A stretch of 64,000 bases of DNA from Cryptomeria japonica (lineage: Eukaryota; Streptophyta; Pinopsida; Cupressales; Cupressaceae), in assembly GCF_030272615.1 (NCBI RefSeq), contig NC_081408.1:68117546-68181545 (forward strand). Direction: 5' to 3'. Position numbers and translations under genes: made by a program. The notes under the pieces were generated by a model. That model saw only the letters and a program-made list of their open reading frames with translations, did no database searches and was not told the origin of the DNA. Of the stretch, positions 1-10,204 are shown one piece after another (position 1 is the first letter of the stretch; every line of letters starts with the position of its first letter).

Positions 1-2
1 AT

Positions 3-341
3 GAATTCAAAGATGCCTTAGAAAAGCGAGTGATGTATTTGCCCAAGATGGATCAGAAAAGAGAGGCAGTGGTCAATAGAATTAGAGAACATCAAATGTG
101 AGTTAAGGAGTTATTTGATAGAAGAGCAAGAGAAAGACTATTCCGTGTTGGTGACTTGGTTTTGTTGTGGGATAAAAGAAGAGAGCCAAAGGGAATGCAT
201 GGCAAATTTGATTAGCTTTGGAGAGGACCTTTTCACATCAGACAGGTTTGCAATGAGAATTCATTCTACTTGGCATATATGGATGGAACACATTTGCCAC
301 TTCCTTATAGTGGGCAACATTTGAAACTTTATAATCAGTAG
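3..341 (+). pseudogene. Ty3/gypsy integrase C-terminal fragment
   Basis: A single frame from base 3 gives the end of a Ty3/gypsy polyprotein: the integrase C-terminal part with FDRRARERLFRVGDLVLLW, then RGPF and DGTHLPLPYSGQHLKLY before the terminal TAG at 339-341. In the family this small beta-rich domain follows the integrase core and binds DNA or chromatin. Two in-frame stops (TGA at 99-101, TAG at 213-215) break it, and the N-terminal portion lies outside the window. The element runs in plus orientation, opposite to gypsy D, so it is a different insertion. Family assignment is secure; the lineage is not. Confidence 0.85.
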
Positions 342-1193
342 GGCGGATTGTCATTCATCCATGTACATAAGATAAATAAGGTTTTTGTCTTTGTCCCAGT
401 TTTGGTTTGTAGTGAAGGATTTTTCTTTCCTTCATGTTTTGATTTTATCCTTCTTGTCTTCTGCATGTTTTTGTCTTGTGTCTCTCTTGACTCTCTGATC
501 GAATGAATTGTGCACTAGCCTACGAAACAAGAGATTTGGGTTCATCCTGCGTCCTTTGCAGTCCTTGTCCCCAGTTAGAGTCAGCTATTGCCCTCATATT
601 TGGCATACCTATTATTTGAAATTCAAATTGTTCCCAAGGTTGGAAAAAGGTCCAATGAGTCTTTACGCGTAGGTAATGAGCACGTTGTCCAAGGTCATTA
701 GTAGTCAAAATCTAAAAAATGAAAGAATTTTAAGAATTACCACAAATTGAAGGAAATCACTTGACAGTCAAGATCTAAACATCATTTTGTATCACATGTC
801 CAACTTTCACTTGAACCCAATTCATACTTTGTCATATTTTAAACTTTCAATTTTTGGTCTCTATTGCTCCCAAATGATTAAAATATCTCATCCTAGGATT
901 CATCATGAGGTGTAAATAATTTTGTGGACCTATTTTCCTACCATTGATGCATGTTTCAAGTTTTAGGACCTAACTCCCTACCGTTTGAAAGTTATGTCAT
1001 TTTTCACCAGCCAAAGCAATAAATTTAAAATATTTAAATTATTTCTCAAATAATAATTTAATATTTAAATTATTTTAATGTCTGGTCATTTGTGATTAAA
1101 AATTCATTCAAAAGAATCAGTTGCACTCTTCCTTGTTTCCTCTTTGTGATCAATGGTTTCTAAGGTCTAAAGGAGATAGTTCGTGAATCAGAA
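342..1193. other. Non-coding 3' flank of the gypsy fragment
   Basis: About 850 bases follow the polyprotein stop. No convincing frame is seen on either strand. The DNA becomes AT-rich around 1020-1080 with ATTTAAATTATTT-like runs. It is probably the 3' untranslated part or LTR of the plus-strand gypsy element, but no LTR boundary or partner LTR is visible. Confidence 0.4.
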
Positions 1194-1428
1194 GGTTATA
1201 AATGCTCACTTTTTGAGCATTCTTAACCTCATTTCTTAACCTTTTGTCAAGAAGGTTAGAAATGCTCACTTTTTGAGCATTTCTAACCCATATTTCTAAC
1301 CTCTCACAACACAAAAAAAGAGGTTAATAATGCTCAAAAAGTGAGCATTCCTAACCTCATTTCTTAACCTCGTGGGTCCCACTTTGTCAATAAGGTTAGA
1401 AATGCTCACTTTTTGAGCATTCTTAACC
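1194..1428. repeat. Cluster of four hairpin repeats (GGTTAGAAATGCTCA stems)
   Basis: Four copies of a 35-base inverted repeat lie at about 1194-1228, 1254-1288, 1322-1356 and 1394-1428. The copy at 1254-1288 is perfect: stem GGTTAGAAATGCTCA, loop CTTTT, and an exactly complementary 15-base arm. The third copy has the loop in reverse sense (AAAAG), so the unit occurs in both orientations. Short links related to CATTTCTTAACCT separate the copies. It may be a foldback-type mobile element or hairpins in the LTR of the neighbouring gypsy element; no terminal duplication was found to decide. Confidence 0.8.
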
Positions 1429-1803
1429 TCATTTCTTAACCACTTATAATTGCAGAATGGAAGCACAAACATGCCGCGAATTCTGGATATGAATGCAAAA
1501 GTATGAGAGGTGTAGTCAGGGCCCATGAATTGTTTGCACACAATGAAAGATTTGTAGAGATTTGGTTGATAAATTCAACCTCTCACCCTCACACAATATC
1601 TTTTCCTTGCCGGATAAAGATAGATGAACTACATTGAATCATATCAAAGGTTGCAATTAATAAAGTTTAAATGCATATGATTGTAGAATGTGTTAAGTGT
1701 AAACAATCCATACATTGCAGAGCAAATGGAGGAGAGACAATTAAAATGATTGCTGGATATGCACCGCACTATCTAAGTCACTTGTCAAAGCGTAAAAGTT
1801 ATA
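1429..1803. other. Unassigned spacer
   Basis: No gene, LTR end or repeat is recognised between the hairpin cluster and the A2 reading frame. It is probably 5' leader or flank of A2, without positive evidence. Confidence 0.3.
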
Positions 1804-2426
1804 ATGGCTTGCAAGCCGACAGAAGGTAACATGATCACCAAACTTGATCTAGTTTCCATTGCTATAACTTTCAGGTTACCTTTCAAAGATCAGTTCACAA
1901 AGGTAAATAGGGAATATGCAAAAAGTTATTTTATCAATAATGAAACCCAGTGTTTGAATAAAATAGCCAGAAAGTGGTTAGCAAAACCAAGGAAAGGAAA
2001 AACACAGCTTCCTAAAATAATTCACAGGTCTCTGTTGATGGAAGATATCGCTAATATGGTTATTTTTTGGAATTGGGTCACAAGAAATGAAGACTCAAAT
2101 GACTTGGAAGGATGGATGTGCTTATTCATTAATATCATATGTGAGGGCATACAATTTATTAATTGGGCTGAGATTATTAGCGATAATCTTTGTGATCAGT
2201 TACTCAAACTAAAGGACAATCATAGCTTCTACATGACATCGTACCTCTTCTATGCCATTGCTGGGATGAAGAAATGGCCAGGATTGAATGTTGAAGGTAT
2301 TTATGATGACACAACCCAGATTTACAATTATCATCCACAATTGTAGTTGGAGGAAAGTTATCATCACTTCAGGAGGATTAATGATGCTTTCACTATGTTG
2401 ACAGTACGAGAACTGTAGGAAAATAT
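1804..2426 (+). pseudogene. A2: N-terminal part of unrecognised retroelement ORF2-like protein
   Basis: An open frame from ATG 1804 to TAG 2344-2346 (180 codons) continues in frame, past a second TAG, to the solo LTR that interrupts it at 2427. The product is helical-looking with several Trp residues (FWNWVTRNED, GMKKWPGLNVEG) and has no known catalytic motif. Its middle and end (FINWAEIISDNLCDQLLKLKD then a hydrophobic YLFYAIAGMKKWPG) line up by eye with the second protein of element B near 26480-26620 (DVCEWFKDELIDNLKKIKG then a similar hydrophobic stretch). I read it as a diverged copy of that protein family. A putative plant-transposon domain is possible, but I do not recognise it securely. 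Confidence 0.6.
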
Positions 2427-3861
2427 TGTTGGCATATGTGCAGAGTATGTTGATATGATGATATTATGTTGTCATTGATGTCAATATGCTGAAGAGTGAA
2501 GCGGTATATTGAAGCCAAGCAATTGGAAAAGTGAACCGGTATGCTGTTGAGAACCGGTGAAGCGGTATGTTTGTTCAAGTGAATCGATAAATTGAAAGGT
2601 GAACCGGTATATGGAATGCTTTCTATCAAGGCTTAATATGGTATGACTACCGGTTGAAGTGTTTCGAGCCTGTGTGATTCAACCGATGACATTGTGTGAT
2701 GAGTTAGCATTGTAATAGAGATCAGATCATGTTGCCATGTCAGCCTTGTGCACATGAAGCATCTTGCATGAAGGGGATTGATCCTATCTACCTCAGGAAT
2801 GTGCGAAGTCTTTGCAAATGGTGGAGAACGCATGATGGGTTATTGCCTCCATGAAGTGATGAAGAATGAACAATGGGGAATGTCTTGAGATCTATTCAAG
2901 ACCATTTTATTCAAATGCAAAGCATTTAATGGTCAGGATTGAATGGACTAAATTGCTCAACCTAAATGTTTAGGGTTTAGGGTTTATGCTACTGACCTAT
3001 CTATTTCCTATAAGGTCAATGTTGTGTGTGTATCTAAGTGTAGAGATACATGATTCTTGCCAAACCAAATAAGAGATTTGATACCTACAAAGTGTGTGTG
3101 TAGAAGGAAGGAACCAAAAACAGATCTGCATTGGCATTGTGTGCTATTACTAGATCATTGTTATACCTATTGATCTCTAATCACTTCAACAGTTGGAAAA
3201 TCCCTTAACAGGGTAGCTTTAACCAACTTGCTGCAAATCCTTTAACAGGGTGACTCAAAGCCATTGAGTTCATAAAATCCTCTGACAAGGTAACCTTTAA
3301 CAGGGTTTAACTCTTAACCGGGTATTCTAGCCATCCCTTAACCGAGTGATCCCTAACAAGATCGGTTCCTAACAAAACCTATTGTAACAGTATTTAACCA
3401 GACTAGGCTCCTAACAAAGAGAACTTCTAAAGAGTTCAAAAATAGCTTGTGGGTATTCATCCCCACCATAGTTTTTCCCAGTTGGGTTTCCACGTGAAAA
3501 ATATATGTGTCATGTGTGATGCTTCTTTCATGTGATGTTTTGTTGTTTCCTGTTTTGTGGTGAATCATGTTGATATAGAAAGTTTTTATATTTCTGATGG
3601 TAGATTACTTGTTTATGGACAAGGATAAAGTGAAAATGAAGGTGTAGGTTGTGTGGAAAGATAAGTGTTTCCAATTTATATCTTTCATAGTCTCATTGTG
3701 CTTAACCGGTAGTAATCTGGTTTAAGACTGGTGTTAGTGATTCTCAGTCAACTTCACTATTTACAGTCAAATTGGTTCAGGAAAAGTTTTTGTCCCTATA
3801 CTTATTCACCCCCCCCCTCTCAGTACCAATTTGGTACTCACTGTTCATCATTGAGTTATCA
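2427..3861 (+). mobile_element. Solo LTR of a Ty1/copia element (family of copia E)
   Basis: The segment starts TGTTGGCATATGTG and ends GAGTTATCA, and is flanked by a perfect 5-bp duplication AATAT (2422-2426 and 3862-3866). Ends and interior match the LTRs of copia E and, less closely, of copia A. It has the shared TGTCATTGATGTCAA motif at 2470-2484, a telo-box run GTTTAGGGTTTAGGG near 2968-2985, TATAAGG at 3009-3015, an array of AACAGGGT-like motifs from about 3200 to 3370, and the CCCCCTCTCAGTACC terminal block. No internal element remains, so it is the product of LTR-LTR recombination. It interrupts A2. Confidence 0.95.
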
Positions 3862-3866
3862 AATAT

Positions 3867-4490
3867 TGGACTCAGAATATCCTCATAAGCAACAACATTG
3901 ATTTAGAAATATGGTAGTTACTTTATATAGTTTCAGAAGTTCACATACATTTGGATAGGAGGTTATGATGTCTTCCCTCTCATGTTGCCAAGGTTTGTTG
4001 AAGATAAGTTGATCCTCATCGAGGTATGCCGATAGGTTGCACAAGTCAATAAAATTTGCCGGAATAAAAGAAAGGGTATCATTTCTTTTCCCATTGGACT
4101 TGGTTATTATAACTGCAAAAGCCATCCAGATGCTCAAAGTATCGAGAGGTAAATAGCAAAGATTCACCTATATCCTTATGAAATGAGATTTCCCTTTGAT
4201 AGCAAAGGGTATGCTATAGGAGAGTTAGAGCTCGGTGCTGGATTTGAACACTTTCCTGATATGGAAGATTTTTGGCAAGACTGCAAAGATGATTTTGAAG
4301 TGCGGAAAAGAGACTGGATGAGATTTTCTATCAATAGATAATTGAGTATAGAATTAAAATAAATGTGAATGGCATTGAGGATGATGAAGTTGATTTGATC
4401 GATGGTTTTTACTTTGAAAAGATTCAACTTCTTCCACTTCCACCCATCAATTGGTCAATTTTAGAAATAAGGAGTATCCAAGAAAGGTAA
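3867..4490 (+). pseudogene. A2: degenerate middle part
   Basis: Beyond the solo LTR the A2 protein continues in a changed frame. From 3961 a readable stretch (GYDVFPLMLPRFVEDKLILI, then FPIGLGYYNCKSHPDAQ and GELELGAGFEHFPDMEDFW) runs to about 4340 with several stops, then becomes unreadable. There are no known motifs. Composition and position suggest the second half of the N-terminal domain of the same uncharacterised protein. Frameshifts and stops make it clearly dead. Confidence 0.45.
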
Positions 4491-6224
4491 GCTTATGTGG
4501 TTTGAAGGACTCTGGAATGGGTTAAAAGTAAGAGGATTGAGTCTATGGCAACTAGACCTTCAAATAAAGCTAATTCCTCAAAGGATAGAAATGGGGCATA
4601 GGTAAGTTCTTCTATTCCAGCTAATTCACAAAGATCTAATCCAAGAATGGGTCCACACCAAAATATTTCCAAAGGAGGCGATGATGTAGAGGATCCAGAA
4701 AAAGGGAAGGATCTTGCCAAGACATGTGCAATTAGTACTGTCATTAAGAAAAAGAGATCGAAGATAAAAGGAAAAAAAGTGAATCTTGTTCAAGAACTTG
4801 AAGATGAGTTGGAAAGTGTTTCACCTCAACATCCTTCCAATATTGAAAGTCAACAAATTCTTTCTGCCTCACCATCTATCATTATTTCATCTCCTCAACA
4901 TGGTGATTTTGTTATTCATGAAGAGGCTACAATGAATGATAGTAAGATCCAATTTCCATTTTTCCCAAATAATTTAACCTCTGCATATGTGAGAAATCAA
5001 GAATCATTGCTATCATCTTCATCATTCTGGTTACAGCAGAGTTTGTAGAATAAGAAGAGGAATGTTCAGCTAGTAACTCCTAGTTTTGATGTAGTTGCGA
5101 ATGTACTTCATAGGATAGCCAAACCCAAGAAAACCAAAGTTGCATCTAGATTGGGAATTAATACATCATCAGGAAATTTGTGTGTTGAAGTAGCTTAGCC
5201 CATTGTTGAAAAAGATGTAAGTGAAGCTAGTGAGGCAGATTTTAACATGACATGAGTGGATCTAGGTCCTACAACTCATGAGGGAGTTGTCCATAATTTT
5301 CAAATTTCAGTAGCTATTCTCATTGACAAAGAAAATAAGGATAAGGAAACAAAGGATCAACTAAAGCAGCAAATTCAGGTTCTTTCATCCTACATCAAAT
5401 CTATTGTGGATTCTTCAGATACACAATTGGAGTCGGCCTCAACTTCAACAATAGTGCATACCAAAGAAATTATTGAAAAGAAGGTGATAGAAGATATACA
5501 CAAATGCAAGAAACAGAACATAATGCTAGAGGAATGGATTAATCAAATAACTTCTAAAACACAAGATTTTATTGAGAAGGCGAAGGATATTCATATAAAA
5601 TTGGATGCATAGGAACAAGAGATTACAACAAAATTGAAGAATGTTAAAGAACAAGAAATGTCTTGGCAAGATACTTTGAAGGAATTCCAAAAGATAGCAA
5701 AGACAGATATGAATCTACTCATTGTGGAGAAGGTTTTCTCTCATAAAGAGGAAAATCAATCCAATATATGGTACAAAAGTATAAGTTGGAAATTGGAAAA
5801 TATTAAGCAATGCTTAGATGAGTATCAAAAACTCTTGATAGGCTGTGAACAAACAAAGATGAAGATAATAGAAGATACAATGAATATCATTGGTGATGTG
5901 TCGGTCAAAGAGAAATTCCAGCAAATGGACAGTCAACTTCTCTTAAGCAAGTTTCATGACAGAATTAATACTAAACTAGCAGATGCACATGTGTCAGATG
6001 CAAATAGGATGAAAAGACTCAGTGTTGTTTTAGTTGCTTTAGATGCTTGTGACATGCCTTCATATTATCAGGATTTGGTTAACATTGAGAATAATCAAGC
6101 AATCACAAAACTCAAAATGGATAATGTGATCATTCCCAGGTACAAGTTCATGGTGGACACACTCAAATCATACAACTCATTCAAGGCCAAAACACCAATT
6201 CAACAAAAGCAAATAATCAACTAG
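4491..6224 (+). pseudogene. A2: lysine-rich and coiled-coil C-terminal part
   Basis: One frame runs from 4491 to the final TAG at 6222-6224, about 577 codons, broken by in-frame stops. It begins with a Ser/Lys/Pro-rich linker containing a basic patch (KKKRSKIKGKK near 4750). It then becomes a long heptad-rich, Glu/Lys/Gln-rich region (about 5310-6200) expected to form coiled coils. This matches element B, where a basic linker (KKLTPKKKKIKQD near 27255) precedes coiled coils. No protease, reverse transcriptase, RNase H or integrase is present in A2. The role is unknown; a structural or particle-related function is only inference. Confidence 0.55.
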
Positions 6225-7057
6225 CACGCTCTTTGGGATATTGGAAAGAAACACCATGTTCACATCTTTTTATATTTTATTTTGCTATGTGATACCTGGT
6301 TATTCCTTAGTTTATTGCTGGTTTCAATGTGTATATTGTGATTTTCCATAGCATAGAGTCAAGGTTAATAGGTTAACTATTTATGCACATAAATATGCTC
6401 GTTATTAACTCATTGTAATTTGTATAGAAATGAGTTAGTTGGTAACTCAAAATCCAGTTAGTTATGAGGTAGTTATTTTGAGAGACTATAAATGTTAGAA
6501 AGGTAGATGAAAGAAGGACTTTTTGGATTGTATTATTCCATCATTTTTTAATACAAGGCAAATTGGGAGTGCTCCTATGATTTTTGAGTGTTCATTTTCT
6601 TGATGTTATGTGATTATCGTATGATATTGAAATAGCAAGCCTGCAAATTACTTTCCCAGTTTCATGAAGACAATGGTCATATAACGTTACAAATTTCTTT
6701 GGTATCTCAGAAATATATAAATGTTATGCAAATTAAATTTTTTGTATCACTCTCTCCTCATGCATAGTCTAGAGTTAATAGTGACTAGTTTAAAAGTTGA
6801 TGGAATCCAAGTGGCAATCGTATGTTTGTTGTGAAGATTCCCTCTAAATCCATTTGTAGTTATTCATTGTATTCATTTGGAGGGTTAATTATTATTAAAA
6901 ATACAAATACCCCTATCATACGAGGGAGCTTCCCCTTTCAAATGCAGAGGAAGATCATGTTCCACAGAATGATCTCTTCAACTATTGGGAACTTTTTGTC
7001 ACTCCTCCATTGGGTACATAGTAAAAGATTTTGAAGTGACAAATCTATTTACCAATA
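6225..7057. other. A2 3' flank and junction with gypsy D
   Basis: No coding region is seen. A promoter-like GACTATAAATG lies near 6485, and AT-rich DNA follows. Homology to gypsy D RNase H begins abruptly at about 7058. The element end on this side is not identifiable: there is no LTR pair and no target duplication. Confidence 0.35.
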
Positions 7058-8267
7058 GTTTGATATTCATCATTTATTTGGTTGATGATAAGTTGTGAAT
7101 CACCATGGACATGTAGTTCTTTGACATTCCATTCAATGGCCATTTTAAGTCCAATAGCCAATGCTTCATACTTTGTAGTATTATTGGTGTATGGAAATCA
7201 CAGTCTATACGATTTTGGAATTGTGTGTCCTTGAGGTGTGATGAAAAAATTCCTGCACTTGATCCATATTTTGTATAAGAACCATCAAAGTAAAATTTTC
7301 AAAAGTTTGTACTTACTGTTAAGATATCTGCATCAAGAAATTCGATGTGCAAAGGCATGTCATTTTGTAAAGGTGCATCAACCAATTGATCAACGATGAC
7401 TTCTCCCTTGATAGCTTTCTGAACAATATATTCTATGTCAAATTCACTCAGTATCATAACCCATTTGGCTAGTCTCCCTGTCAATGTTGACTTGCTCAAC
7501 AAATATTTGAGGGGATCTATCTTTGCTATTAGTTTCACAGAATGAATCAACATATATTGTCGCAACTTATGAGTTGTAAATACAACTGCTAGACATGTCT
7601 TTTCGATTGTTGAATAATTTAATTCATAACCAACAAGCATTCTACTTATATAATAAACTTCTCTTTCTTTTCCTTCATCATCATGTTGAGCTAGGAGTAT
7701 GCCTAATGATATACTTGTTGCTGAGACATAGAGTAACAATGGTTTCCATTTGGTTGGTGATATCAGTACTGGAGGACTCATAAGATATTCTTTTATTCGC
7801 AAAAAAGCTTCTTCACATTTTAGATCCCATTTGAATTAAACATTTTTATGTAGAAAATGGGTAAATGGAAGGCATCTATCAGCCAACTAAGAAACAAATC
7901 TCCCGATTGATTGCAACCTTCCTTGTAAAGATCGCAATTGACTTATGTTCTTAGGTGACTCCATCTCCATGATAGCTTTGAATTTTTCAGGATCTACTTC
8001 AATGCCACGACCTGATATAATGTACCCAAGGAGCTTTCCAGAGGTTACCCCAAATGCACATTTCTTTGGATTTAATCTCAATTGATATCTTTCCAGCCTG
8101 TCAAAAAACTTGCTTAAAATGTTCAAATGTTCTTGTCTTGTATGAGATTTTGCAAGTATGTCATCGACATAATCTTCCATAAATGTATGCATCATATCAT
8201 GGAAATTTGTCATCATAGCCCTTTGATAAGTTGCTCCTGCATTCTTAAGACCAAATGGCATAACATT
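7058..8267 (-). pseudogene. Gypsy D: reverse transcriptase C-part and RNase H
   Basis: Read on the minus strand from 8261, this starts at the RT palm (MPFGLKNAGATYQRAM), includes the catalytic YVDDILAKS, the thumb (LNPKKCAFGV, LLGYIISGRGIEVDP), then the RNase H region (LLLYVSATSISLGILLAQ, STIEKTCLAVVF). After a frame disruption near 7290 a second RNase H-type domain follows (GDSQLIINQINDEYQ). Homology stops at about 7058, so the rest of RNase H, the integrase and the 3' LTR are absent. In-frame stops occur near 7884 and 7836. The N-terminal RT half lies at 16057-16161 and 30271-31020, separated by insertions C and B. Confidence 0.9.
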
Positions 8268-9447
8268 TGTAAAGCGGAAAATCGAACCCTAGGTGTTCCC
8301 CCACTCCAAGGAGAGAGAAAGGAGGTCACTAGGATTGACGGTTTTCACTTAGGAGAGACTTTACATTCAAAAGAGGGGTTGAAACTCACAAGATCCAATC
8401 CCACACAATGCAAGATTGAATTCTAAATGAGTTTCAAGGGTTGAGACAACAAGGATACCCTCTTTTGTAAAGAATGTAAATAGAAGGATTGAACTAGGAG
8501 TGTATGTAAAAGTAGGAAAGATTCACTTGTAGACAGAGATAGAGACACGGGATGAAGCTGCGGACCTAAAATTAGTAGTAAAATGTCAAGATGATGCTGG
8601 CCTACGAATTTGAGCGAAAGTTGACAGGATGATGGCGCCCGGAGTGCACAGGGTCCTCCGAAAAATCCACGAAATGAAGGGGGATCTGTTCGTCTCTGCA
8701 CAAGGATTCCAGAACTTCAATTACAGCCGCATACCTGCAACCTATACACATAAAAGAGAAGACGATTGGGGGGTTTGGGATTAGGGGTTTTCCTTCAGGT
8801 TAAACCCCGGTTTTGGAATTAACCAAGAAATGAGAATGCTGTAAATGTAAATGTTTGTAATGTAATCAAGTAATGATGTTGTATGTTGTATGTTGTATGT
8901 TGTATGTTGTAGGAGATCTCCTCTTCAATGGTTGAATCCTTGTTTTGAATGCAACACCTAGCCTTGAATGGAGACCTAGAATACTCAATTGCTTGAAGGA
9001 ATGCTTGAATGCTTGAATGTTTGAATGTTTGAATGTTTGCCTATTACTTCCGCCTCTTGCGCACATCTATTTTTCCTCTTTTTCCTCTCCCTTTTTTCAA
9101 ATGGGAGAGGAAATGTAGTTTATATACTTGTCAATTAGGGTTAGGAGACTAATTTTCCCGACCTTAGGCTGACCTAGAAGCATTATTTTCCAAATTGCAA
9201 ACTTGAAGACCCGATGCCCAACAAGAGACTAGGCCCAAAATAGGGTCAGGGACCAGGGCGCTGGGCGCCATGGTCCCACCTCTCGAGACAGCAGGGTGCA
9301 AGAAGTATCAGGCCAAGGTGCAGAAAGATGCAGTTTTTGATGTCGTAAACAGGTTTCGGGGTTTCCATTCAGGTTCAACGTTGTGCCACCATCGTGAAGA
9401 CCCAAATGCAGTCGAAATTGCAAGTGTTGCAATTTTACGATGCTACA
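8268..9447 (-). repeat. Element C 3' LTR
   Basis: This direct-repeat partner of 14843-16056 starts TGTAAAGC and ends GCTACA on the plus strand. It contains a (GTTGTAT)n run at about 8878-8911, a TTGAATGY run at 9000-9042 and a minus-strand TATATAAA at about 9118-9127. The GGAGTGCAC palindrome motif is near 8640. The length difference from the other LTR is mostly in the GTTGTAT run. Confidence 0.93.
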
Positions 9448-10204
9448 TTTAGCCCCCACTTTAGCGGGAGTATAAGTGTACGCCCATACTTCCAGTAAAG
9501 TACAAGGAAACAACATTGAAAGACTTTCACTATGTCAAGGAGGCAAGATACACCAAGCCCCCAGTGGACTAAGGATCTTACGACTTCGATTGACAAAGTA
9601 AAAGGGAAGATCACAAGGGAGAACCATGACTAACAGTAGTAAGGTTCCCTCACTATGAGTCATGCAAGAAAAATACCAAAAATTTTCAAGGCAAAGCTAA
9701 GTTCGCCAAGAAATTTTTAAGAATCTTGGAGAGATATGGACAGAGTGTATGCCCCCTATGTTAAAGCGATCGCACATGCCTCATCGGGGGTGATTGCTTT
9801 AAGGTAGTGATACACATAAGAAATGAGAAGGGAAAGGAGCATGTTATCACAAAGATTTAGCCCCCAAGTGTGAGATAAACCCAAGGATAATAGACACAAA
9901 ACACAAATCACGAGGTGACTTCACTTTCCTTAGGGTCAGTATGCTATATGATAATTCATGTATATGATATGTATGTATGCATAATTGTTCTTCATTCCCC
10001 AATCAAGGAAGGTCACCTAGAAGAAGGGAACACATGTGTCTTTTGAGTCAACATGAGAGAGACCAAAAGAGATCTTAATGCTTTGCATCATCCTCAAGTA
10101 GACAACACTAAGGACAACAAATAGAAGAATGAGAATAACACATAGAAGAAGTAACAAAAGAGATCAAGAGAGGAGGAGAGAGTCTGCTATGCTAATGAAC
10201 TAGT
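9448..10204 (-). other. Element C 3' untranslated region with polypurine tract
   Basis: On the minus strand the sequence AGTGGGGGCTAAA abuts the 3' LTR (plus 9448-9460) and is the likely plus-strand primer. No frame is seen upstream of it. The same non-coding block is recognisable upstream of the F LTR (51415-52157), so it is conserved in the family. Confidence 0.75.

Noticed and set aside
1296-1541. 81-codon minus-strand frame with repeated VRNAHFL-type segments
   Set aside because: The repeated residues come from the hairpin repeats; no coding signal remains outside them.
2966-2985. Interstitial telomere sequence
   Set aside because: Only two to three TTTAGGG units, at the same LTR position in five copies; a promoter motif explains it better.
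8127-8426. 99-codon plus-strand frame
   Set aside because: It crosses the boundary between gypsy D and the element C LTR, so it is a chimera of antisense RT and LTR.
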